NCBI GenBank assembly: GCA_010405405.1
Contig: MU004246.1
Location: 434,001 to 498,000 of the forward strand
Source of the DNA: Microthyrium microscopicum
Lineage: Eukaryota > Ascomycota > Dothideomycetes > Microthyriales > Microthyriaceae
Length of the DNA: 64,000 nucleotides
Direction: 5' to 3'
How positions within the stretch are numbered: the stretch's first letter is position 1; each line of letters starts with the position of its first letter. Below are positions 41,132 through 53,397 of this stretch, piece by piece. The notes below the pieces were generated by a model, which did no database searches, was not told the origin of the DNA, and saw only the letters and a program-made list of their open reading frames with translations. A program made the translations under genes and the position numbers.

Positions 41132-43733
41132 TTACACTATCGTAAATGTAACTTCCTCATATCTCGCCATCCATTCAACGAGCTCATGTCCACCGCTATA
41201 CCCATCGTCCGTATACATGGCGTCTCCTGATGGCCATGTTGATCGTTCAAAGAGCCTTGAACCACCTCTAAGTCCACTTCCATGTCCACCACCTCTCGAT
41301 GAACCCCCAAATACCCTATGTCCACTTGGCGGTAGTGGTAAACCTTCCGTATGCATAGGACCTAGTCGAGGCAATTGGCGTGATTGATCTAGATGTGGCC
41401 CTATAGATTCTTTGTTGCGTTGAACGTCTAACTCGCTTTCACTTGATTCTGTACTCAATAATTCTTCATCGTCATCGTTAAAATGCTCTTCTCCGTCTTC
41501 TGTATCATCATATGAAGCATCTTCCTCGTGGAGTCCAGGGCCGTCGCCATTAGCGATTTCAACAGCGTCTATAAAATCTGGACGAAAAGGATACGACCAA
41601 GGAGTCAAAGTCGCCGTTGCTTCATGCTCAAATATCAGGTCTGCAACTCCAACGCGACGATACGTGTGAGGCTCTTCCTCTGCAACTAGTACAAGACACT
41701 TGTGATATACATGTGTGGGGCAACAAGTTGTAATCATGCTGACGAAAAAGACTCGTTTGGAGGGAATCCACATATATCCTTCGATTTTCCGCAATGGAGC
41801 TCGATCTCCTGGGCCGGGCACTTCAAGGTCTGGGTGTTCAAACCCGGGAATATTGACGGGAAAAACCCGTCCTCTATATTTCAAGGCAGCCTTGAGGATT
41901 GGGGATACCAAAGGCTGGCCGGACCACTGTATGTCTGCACCTAGATACACGGCATCATACTCCGTCATTGTCTTGTCGTAATGTGGCTCAATGGTTTTAC
42001 TCTCGAAGAACTGTTCTGCCTGGATGTACATCCACGACCACGACGGCATTCCGGCGTTGATCTTAAAATTATGGTGATTGATGTCCTCGGGAATAGGGAT
42101 GAGGAAGAGGTACGCGATCAAGTCTTCTTCCCAGCAACCGACAAGAGGGGTAAAGGCAGTAATCCTCTGGAAATACGATGTGATACCAGCCAATGCGGGC
42201 AAACGATCAGTGGACCTCGTGAGTTGACGCTTGGAGTATTCGGATATCCAACTACACCATGTGCCATACTCGAGAGGCCGCGAATCGCGAGAGAGACGCT
42301 GTAGTTTGATAAACTCTCGCGGGGATCGTCGTGATACTATGACTGAACAGGTTCCATCTTCGGTATGGAAGGTCTCGTTGCATTGCCAATAGATCTGCTC
42401 ATTCGCGAAACAAAGGACTCGTGGCGATAGCATGAACTCTTGCATTGTCCATCCACGTTTTGTCAATGGCCATTGTGCGTGAAATCCTGATTTCATCTTC
42501 TTCCGGTAGAAAGGTCGGAGGTATATCTTACAGTTATGAGCTTCGTCGTTCAGTTGTACAGCCAATTGCGAGAGGCGTGAAGTTATGGCCGAAGTTGAGG
42601 ACGCAGTCGTTGGATACCTATATGGTCCTTTCTACAGCCTTAGTTCCGTCAATAACATCTTCTCGAGGCATACAGGTCGTCAAGGCAGGTTTGCTGCCGG
42701 TATTAGGCGGATCGGGCATTCTTCTTGAGTATGAATTGCTAGTAAAGTGGATGGATGATGGTAACTTCAGAAACATTCCTTCGGATCCATTGCGGGCAGA
42801 AACCGCTGCAATCGTCAGGTAGCTATTCTCGTATACCGCAGCCATCATCGCAGCTTCTCTTTGCCAATCTACTTCATCATCCTGCACGATGCATAAAGAA
42901 TCGATCCACAGGTACTTGATATTCAAGGCAGCCGTGACTGTGATAGCATCGGCGAAGGTCTTCGGCAACATGGCGTATTCTATCTCGTCAAGGTGTTTCG
43001 CCAAAGAAGACTTCGTTGTCTGGATGGGTACTCCATCTGTCCCCCAACAATGGCTGAGAGTAATGTAAGGCTGGAATGGCAAACCCATAGCCTTAGGTTC
43101 AATTAACCGCAAATGCTGTTCGCCCGAGATCTCCGTTATTTGTATCACTCGAGTTGGCCAGTCGGGGACTCCAAAAGCACAGTTTCCATGTTCGAGGCAA
43201 TTGATGAGCCAGGAGTTTATCACTGGAAGTCTCTCTTGCAAGCTTGGAGTCGTCCGTTTCCAGATAGCTCTATCCGCAAAACGCGCTGTCTGCATGTAAG
43301 CGTTATATCTCATCACAGAACAGAAGTGAAACATCACAATTCGCTGATTAGCGGACGGAATGTGCAACTCACTATGCTCTGTACTCAATACAAAATTCCT
43401 CTCTGCCAAAACCTCATCATCCTTAGCTTGATTGTTACAATGACGGATCGTAATCCTTTTCAAGTGTGCATTCCTTTCAATGTATGGATCGTCACGCTTA
43501 GGCCATACAGTGGACGTATACACACATGTAATTCGGCCGTCTAAATCTTCTTGGCACGCTTTCGAAAACTCGTCACTGTCTTTGAACAGTTCTACCAGCC
43601 AGGAGCATACAGAGCAAGAAGCAGCCGAATCTTTGAGTTCTGAGGCTGATTGGTGGCGGTCGAGAGAACCCCGCTCAGCGCTCGTTTCGTCTCCAAAATC
43701 CGGTAAAGAGTGACAGCGTTCGCACACTGCCAT
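41132..43733 (-). CDS. HET-domain protein with RGG-like tail
   Basis: The start is MAVCERCHSLPDFG at 43733 (AAAATGGCA). The HET domain is typical: PYITLSHCWGTDGVPIQTTK, LPKTFADAITVTAALNIKYL, WIDSLCIVQDDEVDWQREAA, AAVYENSYLTIAAVSARNGS and, after the splice, WPLTKRGWTMQEFMLSPRVL. The join is inferred: an intron 42673-42541 (133 bases, donor GTATGC, acceptor AAG) keeps phase and gives 822 residues, but the donor and acceptor are not the only choice. Zinc-like CxxC / CSVC motifs in the first 50 residues are common in this HET subgroup. The C-terminal 150 residues are unusual for the family: an acidic run (DDTEDGEEHFNDDDEE) and then a Gly-rich GGSSRGGGHGSGLRGGSR stretch resembling RNA-binding RGG tails. 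Confidence 0.85.
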
Positions 43734-44398
43734 TTTACCATGGCTAAGTAAGTATGTTTGTTTCAGTCGGCTTTTAATTTCTTGACAGCAATGGTGATGC
43801 GGGGTCCTTATGTTCAGTGCACTTAAGGAAAAGTTGGTGTAGTTTGTGACATAAGGTCCAACAATCAAGATGATAGTTTGGAAGTGAAATCTACGCTCGA
43901 CGAATCGCAGGATCGCTCAATGAATATTTACCTAGAGCGCAACGTGGTCTTATCAGATAGGGTACGATGATGATGCTGCTTTGGAGCTGCAGGCCTATCG
44001 CTCTTGTTATCCGCGATGTGATCAGGCTGAAGTCATCAGGCTGAACAAGATTTAAACGCGCGGTTATTTTTGAATCATGCGGACGGGGGTTTCAGTTGGA
44101 AATGACCAGGATCCGCGAGTCTCCGTGCTTGCTGTGCTTGGGCCCAAATGCCAACCGTGATTCCATCCCGAGCTCTCCTCCACTTGCCATCATCTCTTTT
44201 TTTTGGGAACCAGTCTGATCGTGCTCAGGCGCAAAAGCCAAGACCATTTACTCGCCAATCTCCTCTAAACTCCATTACTCTCCCAACTACTTCTCCTGTC
44301 CCTCACACGCAGTAATCCCGACCACCATACCTCAACTCTCTACCTCCTATTAAACATAAACGCTTGATCCTCCATGTTACTGTTACCATATCACAATC
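43734..44398. promoter_or_regulatory. Divergent promoter region, HET gene / phospholipase D
   Basis: The two starts are 665 bases apart and diverge. The half near the phospholipase gene is a C- and T-rich leader (TCTCCTCCACTTGCC..., CCTCTAAACTCCATTACTC). No gene is seen. Confidence 0.5.
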
Positions 44399-47300
44399 AT
44401 GAGCCAAATACAGAATGGCCCACCACCTACGCAAGACTCTCTTGTTTACAGCGATGATATTTCCCCTAAGACTATGTCTCCCAACCAACCTCCCTCCATG
44501 GCACAGATGACCTCTTCAGAGAGTCTCGTTGCTAAAGCCGTTTCGCGCCTACCCTCGGATATAAAGGAGAATGGAAAGTCGCGTTCCTCGTCAAACAAAA
44601 ATGCGGCCTCCTTACAATCCTCCCCTACATCTGATCGCTCAGGATACATGAACGCCGAATTCCCCTTCACTGCGCTTCCTGGTACTACTGGTGTACTTCC
44701 TACAAATGATCTCGTCCATCGAGTCGATTATGCCCATTCACCGGAAGATAGATCCACTGCCAAGCATACAACACCACAGGACGAAATAATACCCACTATT
44801 TCCAATGGTGTACCATCTGTTCGATCTCTCGAGCAGGGCTTCAATACGCCTCCACGACGAAGCGTCCAGTTTGCACGACCTGGGGCTGCAGACTCTTTGG
44901 AAACGCCGACTTTACAAAAATCAGAGCCAAAGGACGCGGAAGGCATTGATGGAAATACAAAAGAAAGTCATGGCTCAAGATTAATGTCGCGATTAAAGTC
45001 TTTGACTTCTCCAATACCCGGTCATAGTAGATCATTGAGTGGTTGGACGATAGGTTCGGCTGATGGCGACAATCTGCCCGCTCCAACAGAGCGAAGAGAC
45101 GATGAGGATGATGCTGATGCGGAAGAAAGTGGTGCGGAGACATCTGGTCTTCCCAGTTCTAAGAGAAAGTCAAAACGGAAAGCACGACGGCAAAAACAGT
45201 CAAGTGTACTAGATGGCACCAGGACTGCCCCAACCACTCCTCGCGGATCTACTCTTCGATTTCCTGGATTTCATCGCTCCTCTTCCGAACGTTCTCCTGC
45301 GCCAGATCCAGCCGCCGCTCGACCTCCCATAACGGCGCGGCAAAGTACAATGTCAGACATACCAGAACATCACCGGCTAGCTTTCTCGGAAGATGAAGGC
45401 CACGCAGGCGCCCAACCACGCGCTAAACGACCAAATGGATTCCGAAGAATTACTGGTATCGGATCTTCATCAAAGTCACCCGGCGCAGAACCCACAAGTC
45501 CTTGGAAGAGAGGCGAAAGAATGTCAACAACAAGCGCCGTGAGATGGAGACAATTGAAACAAGGCTTGAAAATCCTAAGTGCCAAAAAGAAAGGGGAAAA
45601 GAGTCGATTAGATCATGTCAAATCCGCAGAGTTGATGGCGGAATTGATTGCTGGTGCGCCAGCCGCATTATTACTTGCCAGTATGTTCCAACGAGATGAG
45701 CACGGGAGAAAGAGAATACCTGTGCTTTTGGAGCAACTCAAAGTCAAGGTCACTGACAGCGTCTCCTCAAAGAATGAAGGAGGCGATGCGCGGCATCTAA
45801 CATTTCGCATCGAGTTGGAATATGCAAGTGCTTTGGTTCGCATGAAGTGGGTTATCAACCGTACTTGGCGCGACTTTGCAAAACTCCATACGAAATACAA
45901 GATGCAGTTCAAAGGGGACGATCTCAAACATTTTCGCAAGGATAACCTGAAGCTGCCCAAGTTCCCGCGTAGAGCGGTGCCATACCTGCGCAGCTATCGA
46001 GGTCTTTACGAGGACGAAGAGAACGAGGAAGACGACCTTACCGCAGGGGAGCAAACTGCGGCTGAACAAACTGCTGCAGAACAAACGGCAGCAGAAGAAA
46101 GTGGCCTTGATATCCTCGATGGAGACGCTAATGGGACAGATCGACCAACCGCTAGTAAGAGGAGGTCATCGATCAATTTCATGAGACGAACAGCCTCTGC
46201 TTTCGGGCCCGAGTCACTGAGTCGACTTGGTAGTTCATTTGTTGGCGCTTCACAGACCGGTGGGCCCGATAAAACTCAACGAGATCATTACAACGAACGC
46301 GTACGGAAGCGGCTGGAATTGTACCTACAACAACTTATTAATTGTGTTATATTCCGGCCGATCAGTAATCGACTCTGTAAATTTCTCGAACTATCAGCAT
46401 TGGGCATCCGACTAGCACCCGAAGGTGGCTATCATGGAAAAGAAGGCTTCATGTTGATTAAATCTACCAAAGGTGTCGATTTCCGAAAGAAGCTATCTCC
46501 ACGGCTATTTGTTGATCGTCACTCTCCCAAATGGTTCCTCATCCGCCACAGTTACATTGCTTGCGTTGACTCACCAGATGCTCTCAAAATCTACGACGTG
46601 TTCTTGGTAGATCCACATTTCAAGTTTGAAAAGAAGAAGAATCTCAGTCAAGAACGTGAAGAAGATGAGAACCCAATCGATCTTGCCAAACGAGTCGGCA
46701 ACTCTGCAAAGAATGCAAACCATCACCAGCTCACAATTAAGAATACTGAGAGTGTCAGTAAACTATTGCTAAAGAGCGAACGACTCACTCGGCAATTCGA
46801 AGAGTCCATCAAGTTCATGCTTAGTCAAACTGAATGGTCAAAACTTCATCGATTCGGCAGCTTCGCGCCTGTTCGAAAAGATTGCTGGGCGCAACCTTTG
46901 ATTGATGGCCAAGATTACATGTGGAACGTCTCAAGAGCTATCGACAACGCGCGAGAAGTGATCTATATACATGACTGGTGGCTAACACCAGAAGTATATC
47001 TTCGCCGACCTCCTGCGATCAGTCAAGAGTGGCGCTTGGATCGACTACTTCAAAAGAAGGCAGATCAAGGCGTCAAGATCTTTGTCATTGTGTATCGCAA
47101 CGTTGAATCGGCTATTCCCATCAGCTCGGAGCACACAAAGGCTTGTCTCGTTAACCTCGGACCAAATGTCTTTATTCAACGCTCTCCTAATCAGTTCCGG
47201 CAAAACACTTTCTTCTGGGCCCATCATGAAAAAGTTGTTGTCATTGATCATACGGTTGCTTTCTGTGGTGGTGTAGATCTTTGCTTTGGTCGTTGGGATA

Positions 47301-49489
47301 CTCCTCAGCATAACGTCTGTGACGACAAACTTACTGGATTCGAAGATGGTGATTTCCCTCGAGACTCTGAAAATTGTCAGATATGGCCTGGAAAGGACTA
47401 CTCGAATCCTCGAGTCCAAGATTTCTTCGGCTTGGAAAAACCTTATGATGAGATGTACGATCGAACCAAGGTCCCTCGTATGCCATGGCACGATGTTGGA
47501 ATGCAAATCATTGGTCAACCTGCAAGAGATCTCAGTCGTCATTTCGTTCAACGATGGAATTTCCTTCTTCGACAGAGAGACAGTGCTCGTCCACGACCGA
47601 TGCTACTACCTCCTCCGGATTTCCTTCCAGCTGATCTTGAAGCTCTTGATCTTCAGGGGACTTGTGAAGTTCAGATTCTTCGATCGTCCTGCGCATGGTC
47701 CCTTGGCACGATGGATAAGCATGTTGAATGCAGCATCATGACAGCATACGTCGAATCTATTCGCGAATCTGAACATCTCGTGTATATTGAAAATCAGTTC
47801 TTCATTACAAGTTGTGAAGCCGGTGATACCAAGATCGAGAACAAGATTGGTGATGCGCTTGTTGAGCGTATCATTCGAGCACATGAGAATGAAGAAAGAT
47901 GGAAAGCCATTATCGTCATACCATTGGTTCCAGGGTTTCAAAGCACCGTCGACATCATGGATGGCACCAGTGTCCGTCTCATCATGCAGCTGCAATTTTA
48001 CAGTATCTGCCGTGGAGAAAAGTCGATCTTTGGCCGCCTTCAACGTCAAGGTATCGATCCAAGAGAATATATCGAGTTCTATGCTCTTCGCTCATGGGGT
48101 GCTATTGGACCTGAAAAGACCCTAGTCACTGAACAACTCTACATTCACGCCAAGGTCATGGTCGTTGATGATCGCATCGCTATCATTGGGTCAGCCAACA
48201 TCAACGAACGCTCTATGCTTGGTAGTCGTGATTCGGAAATCGCTGCCATCGTACGCGATACTGACATGATCCAATCTCGTTTGGCTGGTCAACCATACAC
48301 TGTATCTCGCTTCGCTCACACATTCCGCATGAAACTTATGCGCGAACATCTTGGTCTGGATGTCTGCCGCAATTCACACATGAACTCTAAAGACGACGAA
48401 CCTAGCCATGCTGCTCAACGGGAAGAACATGTTCTTTCAGAACGAGACGCCAGCATCATCCTTGAAGACCACATCTCCGCAGCCCAGGACTCCATTCTCA
48501 ACGCCGAACGCGAATACCAACACAGCCGCCGCAGTTCACAACTCGAAACCTCCCAGTTCGACGGCGCAGCACCAACCTTTACTCCCGCTGTACTTCCACC
48601 AAATCCTACCCTCGAACGCCACTACACCGCCGACTTGGGTCTTCCGCAAATCTTCCAACTCCCTGCCCTCCCACCCACTGATGACACGGACATAGGCGGT
48701 CCACCTCTCTACCACTCTCTCGCTGGCACACCCCTCCTCGACTCCTACCCTTTCCTCGCAGACATGCAGTTCCCGCAAGTGCTTGACGACTGCATGGTCG
48801 ATCCCGTCGCAGACTCATTCTTCCACGCCGTTTGGCATACGGTCGCGGAGAATAACACGGCAATCTTCCGCCTTGTGTTCCGCTGTATGCCAGATAGTGA
48901 GGTGCGCACATGGAAAGAATACAAGCAATACGACTCATTCTACGAGCGTTTCAAAGGCGCGCAAACAGGTGATATGTCCAAAGACGCCGAGAAGAATGCT
49001 GCCATGCAAGACCAATCCGACACCTTCGCCACCGCGCCCACCCACGACTCTGCTCGGACCGCCAGTGCCGCTGGTGCCGCTGGTGGTGCGACCATGTCTG
49101 AGAAATTTTCTTCCCCAACAGATTCAGCCCAACTCGAAAAGAATGCGGCTGCGAACGCACCGCCCACAACTGCAACGTCTCAAACGGGAAGCCAGACGAA
49201 GCGAAATACGTCGAAACGGACACGTAAACGCGCAGGCACAAAGGGCAGTGTGGCAAGAATGATGGTGGACGTGGACGATGAGGCTGTTATGTTGGAACGA
49301 GCTGATGCGGAGGAGTTGCTGAAGAGGGTTCAGGGACATTTGGTTGTTTGGCCTTATGATTGGCTTTGCTCGGAGATGGATAGTGGGAATTGGAATCATC
49401 CGGTGGATCATATGGCGCCTTTAGAGATTTAGTAAGTTTGATACCTTTTCGACAAAGGGATTTGTGCTAACCACTTTCTTAGTTCTTGA
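44399..49489 (+). CDS. SPO14: Phospholipase D (Spo14/PLD1 type, PX-PH-HKD-HKD)
   Basis: The main exon (44399-49431) encodes 1,677 residues. PLD1-type enzymes hydrolyse phosphatidylcholine to phosphatidic acid and are needed for membrane traffic and sporulation. After a disordered ~430-residue N-terminus comes a PX domain (~445-665: YASALVRMKWVINRTWRDFA ... LYLQQLINCVIFRPISNRLC). A PH domain follows (~675-790: GKEGFMLIKSTKGVDFRKKL ... PKWFLIRHSYIACVDSPDAL). The two catalytic HKD motifs are at ~941 (HHEKVVVIDHTVAFCGGVDL) and ~1249 (HAKVMVVDDRIAIIGSANIN). A repeat AEQTAAEQTAAEQTAAEE lies at ~548. The frame stops at TAG 49430-49432, but that stop sits inside a good donor (GTAAGT at 49432). Splicing out 49432-49482 (branch GCTAACC, acceptor TTAG) would instead end the protein IYS at 49489; I favour the spliced end. 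Confidence 0.93.
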
Positions 49490-49858
49490 GATGGCGAAAA
49501 GGCGAAGACCGAGTATGTTGTGAAGAGCGAAGCCGGTGGATTTTGTCCATTGATCGATTTGATACCCATTTTGGCTGGTAGACAGCCCTTTTCTAACTCA
49601 GACTTTGAAATTGCTAGCATTATCTGCGGTTGGGTTACAGAGTGGTTTCGGACAATTGCTTTTCTTCTCGTACCGGTAGTTTGGCGCTTACTGATAGTTG
49701 CATTTCTCTGGGAAAGGTTTATTTCTTTCATTGACTCTAGTCTATCTAGAGTATAGTAGTACATATAAGAGCTTTTATAGCTCTCATAATATCACAGCCT
49801 ATGGCTTTTTATACAAAAATCATTAACATTATCACACAACCCCCTCATACTCCACGTC
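49490..49858. other. Convergent 3' flanks
   Basis: Open frames of 78 and 111 codons lie on opposite strands and overlap. Neither looks like protein. Polyadenylation regions of the phospholipase gene and the coiled-coil gene are expected here. Confidence 0.5.
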
Positions 49859-50932
49859 TCATACTCTTCGAGGCTGCTTCAACAACTTCTCCAGCATGAC
49901 ACCCAGCTCTTGCCATCCAACTTTTCCTTTTGTCGTCCCCTTGAACTCTGCTGCCTCAGCATACAGCCGCGACACAACATCTTCGTCAACGCGGACCACA
50001 TATCCCTTGCCTGTGACCGTCGTCCACACCTTCTTCCCTCCCTCAGTCCCCATCCCACCAATTTCCCTCTCCACCACAGATTTAACCCACTCCTCCGATC
50101 TTCCCTTCATCACCACATCATTCACCTTCACCACACCCTCCCGCCCAAGTCGCTCTCGAACAACCTTCACCACCTCCCTCGCATCCTCTCGCTCCTTCTC
50201 CTCTTCCGCCTTCTTCAACTCCCTTTTAACCCTCTTCTCCTCCACAATCTGCGCCTCCACCTTCTCCCGTCTCGCACGCTCCTCAGCCAACTGCGCCTCA
50301 TGTGCTTCCGCCGTACTCGCCGCCTGCGCGCGTGCAATATCTCCTTGGGAGCGCAGAAATTCGTTGTAAGCGCGGATGTTATTTCGGCGGGCTAGACTCT
50401 TCTGCTTTTTAGCGCCAACGGCGCGCGTGCCAGTGTGGTCGCGGACGCGTACGTTTTGTTGGAATTGCGGTAGTTGGAGTGGTGGTTGGAGTTGTTGGGG
50501 TTCGTTGTTATGTGGTTGTGCTGGGCCTGCTTCTGGTGGAAAGTCGTGGCCGGCGAGGATGTGGGCTGGTATGGCTTCCCATTCTAGTCCTGGCTCTTCG
50601 TTGTCTGAGTCGGTGTCGGCGGGCGCGAGAGGGTCGAAGGGTGGTGGTGCGGGATTTGGTGGCTGCGCGGGAGGGATGTTGTTGGTGGGGGGATCTATTG
50701 GCTCTGCTGGTGGGTGTGCTGCTTCATTGTTGTTCGGTTGGTCTGGTTGGTTCGATCGTGATGACAGGAGGTTTTGGAGAGGAGAGGAAGATATTAAGTT
50801 TTGAAGCGAGAGTTGTGGCGCTATGTAGAGAAATGTGCAGAGAGCAGCGGAGTAGATGATGTCGTAAATTATGGGTCGCGTGGGATCTGCAAAGGGCAGG
50901 AGGGAGTTGAACTTCGACAGTAGAGATGCCAT
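49859..50932 (-). CDS. Membrane-anchored coiled-coil protein, possibly DDRGK1-like
   Basis: A single exon encodes 357 residues. A short N-terminus is followed by one membrane segment (PIIYDIIYSAALCTFLYIA, about 19-37), then a Pro/Asn-rich linker (60-160). Next comes VRDHTGTRAVGAKKQKSLAR, a charged helix (RAQAASTAEAHEAQLAEERA ... KKAEEEKEREDAREV), and a C-terminal domain of ~110 residues ending GKGYVVRVDEDVVSRLYAEA ... VGWQELGVMLEKLL. The order anchor, linker, VGAKK, basic coiled coil, small winged-helix-like end resembles DDRGK1/UFBP1 of the UFMylation pathway at the ER. The DDRGK motif itself is absent (only GK before a YVV strand), and many fungi lack that pathway, so this is a hint only. 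Otherwise it is an unrecognised fungal protein. Confidence 0.75.
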   Translation of the reverse strand: MASLLSKFNSLLPFADPTRPIIYDIIYSAALCTFLYIAPQLSLQNLISSSPLQNLLSSRSNQPDQPNNNEAAHPPAEPIDPPTNNIPPAQPPNPAPPPFDPLAPADTDSDNEEPGLEWEAIPAHILAGHDFPPEAGPAQPHNNEPQQLQPPLQLPQFQQNVRVRDHTGTRAVGAKKQKSLARRNNIRAYNEFLRSQGDIARAQAASTAEAHEAQLAEERARREKVEAQIVEEKRVKRELKKAEEEKEREDAREVVKVVRERLGREGVVKVNDVVMKGRSEEWVKSVVEREIGGMGTEGGKKVWTTVTGKGYVVRVDEDVVSRLYAEAAEFKGTTKGKVGWQELGVMLEKLLKQPRRV

Positions 50933-51299
50933 TTTGGCGTGATGTTATAGACTGGCGGGTGGGAGAAAGTTGGTGGAAAGAAGTTGATGAAGTTCAAAGG
51001 TTGATGATGCATCTCCAAGTTGACATGTGGTTGACAGATTAAATGGCGCTAACCCGATATGTCATAGCATTGATCCCCCCTTTTCTGAGCTCCTGTCAGT
51101 TTCAGTCATCATCTCTACTTCAACCTTTCAGTCACTTCTTCATACACCTCAAATCAACGGCAGAATGGTTATTTCGATAGGAGAAAATAACACAGAATGC
51201 CCTCTAAACATGTCACTTGATGCACATGATCATCTTGATCAAAAGAGGGTACAGCATATAAGAACATTAATGTCAAAGCTATGGCTAAACAACAAGTTC
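50933..51299. other. Intergenic, no gene seen
   Basis: Promoter of the coiled-coil gene and 3' flank of the dioxygenase gene, which lies on the same strand. The small plus-strand frame at 51027-51311 looks like chance. Confidence 0.5.
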
Positions 51300-52725
51300 T
51301 CATTTGCTTGACGGAAGCTTTTCGAACTCCATCTGTCCCTCATAGGGTTGTAAGTAGGCATCTTTCTTCCAGTCATGAGTTCCTTCAACAATACCAAAGT
51401 TGAAGGCCACTCGACTCTTCCTGCTTTCGTTGGCGGAACTGGTGTGCATAATGTTTCCATGCATCAGGATTAGAGTGCCTGCTTTGACCTCCAGCTTCTC
51501 ATACACATAGCCGCCGTTATCGTCTCGCTTGGGCACGGTATCATCAGTGGTGCCGTCAATCTTAGCGAACACTGGAGTATCAAGCTCAACAAACTCGGCT
51601 TTCCCTGTATCATCTCGTTTGCAGCGTCTAGTGAGCGGCTGAGATCGATGGCTTCCTGTCAATTGTCAGTATTTCGGACTTCAACGGGACGAGACGCAGG
51701 ACAATCAATGGATTTTGGAAAAGATATCTTACCTGGCGCTACCTGCAGACATCCATTTTCGATCGTCGTATCCTCCAAGGCATACCAGAAAGTGGCACAA
51801 CTGGGCGGATCAGTGAATCCGGAGCATCCATCCTGATGTGGAATCACTCTTGCGCCAACTTCAGCGGCTTTGACAATAACAAGACTCTGGGTGACTCTCG
51901 GATCCTTGTAACCTAAGGACTTTGCAATATCTCCATGGAAAGGATCTAAAACCGTCTTTCTGAAAGCTGGCATCACTCTGTGCACACCACATCCGAGGCG
52001 CTGGATACGCTGGAGCGGCTCGGCTTCGGGATTGAAAGCATCTACCAAAGCATGTCAGCAAGAGTTGTAAAGTATCTAGGTATATGTTGAAGTCACATAC
52101 GCTTTGTCAAAGTCGCAAGAGCTCGCCCTACTGGAGAGACATATGACTCTTGGCCGGGCACGTATAAATGCATCTGCACTTGATCACCTCCAACGGCCAT
52201 TGCCTTCGCAGTATCATGGACATTTTGAAGGAGAGCTAGAGTCGTCTCGGCAGAGAGTGCATCTGGAATCACAAGGTATCCATAGTTCTTCCAGAACTGA
52301 AGCTGCTCTTGGTCTAAGCCTCCTCGACATTTCGCGGAAGCTTCTCCACGTAATCTAAGAATCGGATTCGCTGTCAATTCCTCTCCCTTGAGCTCCAATG
52401 CAACGGTTTGAGTTGCCAGAATGTCGCTATTGTTTGCCGACGGGTTGGCGTTAGGGTTGTTATTGTTGTTCTGGTTGTTCAAAAGCAGTGCGAACAACAA
52501 TGGACCATCATCGTCACTTTCCATGTCAAGGTTCTCAGCCCTCTGATCGTCTTCAATAGCCACCGTTTGAGGCTCAGGTACTGCCGTTTTCAGTTCTAGT
52601 GCTATACTATCGGCAGCGAGAATATCAGAGTTGTTATTATTTTGGTTGGCTAGCAAAAGTGCCATAAGGGGACCTAGATCTCCATCGGACTTCTCGTAAG
52701 TTGTGATATGCTTGGCTTCTGCCAT
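51300..52725 (-). CDS. Phytanoyl-CoA dioxygenase (PhyH) family enzyme with duplicated Asn-rich N-terminus
   Basis: Three exons (52725-52101, 52041-51733, 51655-51300; introns 59 and 77 bases) give 429 residues. The PhyH domain starts near 138 (LDQEQLQFWKNYGYLVIPDA). The Fe(II) ligands are visible as the HxD of VIPHQDGCSGF and the distal His of HGNIMHTSSANESR. The 2-oxoglutarate-binding Arg is probably in KSRVAFNFGIVEG. NGCLQVAPGSHRS is also typical. Such enzymes hydroxylate a carbon with 2-oxoglutarate and oxygen; the substrate here is unknown. Oddly, residues 14-46 and 71-113 are two copies of one module: GPLMALLLANQNNNNSDILA with ALELK, and GPLLFALLLNNQNNNNN with SDILA and ALELK. This leader precedes the enzyme domain and is not part of the family. 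Confidence 0.9.
52387..52686 (-). repeat. Duplicated Asn-rich coding module
   Basis: Copies at 52686-52588 and 52515-52387 encode the two GPL...LLL...QNNNN...SDILA...ALELK modules of the PhyH-family gene. The second copy carries an inserted PNANPSANN stretch. The AAC/AAT runs suggest growth by slippage after a duplication. Confidence 0.8.
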
Positions 52726-53397
52726 AATTTTGGTGCTATGGAAGAATTGAGACTTTTATTTGACAGTCGACTTCGATATGTCAAACAATGAAGACTTTTG
52801 GAAATTGGGGAAACAGTATGAATTTTAATGCGACGATCGGAGCCTTACGTCAGTCATTCTTACTTCTGATTCGTTCCAACCATACGATTGTTTAGGCATA
52901 GTACTAGGAGGAGCAGCGTAACAGGTACATATCTCAAAGGCGTTCCCCACTCAGCTCCTCTCTGGCCCAATTGTATTTTCGGACTGCCGCCCCAACTCAA
53001 TTTGAGCCTGTGGAGCTGCTCGCTAGTCAATTCTTTCAAGACTTGAGATTGGTAGTATGCCTATGGAAAACAACCACGTTTCATTTCCAATGGAACAGTG
53101 GGGGGATGTGACTGGATTGACAAGATCGCCCGCAGCAACGCATGCAGCATGCAAAAAGCCGATGAATACTGCCTTCTGCGGCAAGTTTGATTTCGAGGAC
53201 AAAGAATTAGTTGCTTTACTTTACTTTGGCACTACAGCGTCTTTACAGCGTCTTACGCCTGGCCAATACTAGACAACCACGTGGATGAGCATCTATGAGA
53301 GACTAAATCGAAAAAAATAGCATACAAAGGCCATAGGGAAGAACAACTTAAGAAGTTTCCATAGTGGTTTCAAGGATATCTCATTCAGTAACCTACA
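52726..53397. promoter_or_regulatory. Divergent upstream region, dioxygenase / SnoaL-like genes
   Basis: The two genes point away from each other over 670 bases. A 71-codon plus-strand frame (53057-53272) has no protein-like pattern. No TATA box is clear. Confidence 0.45.
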
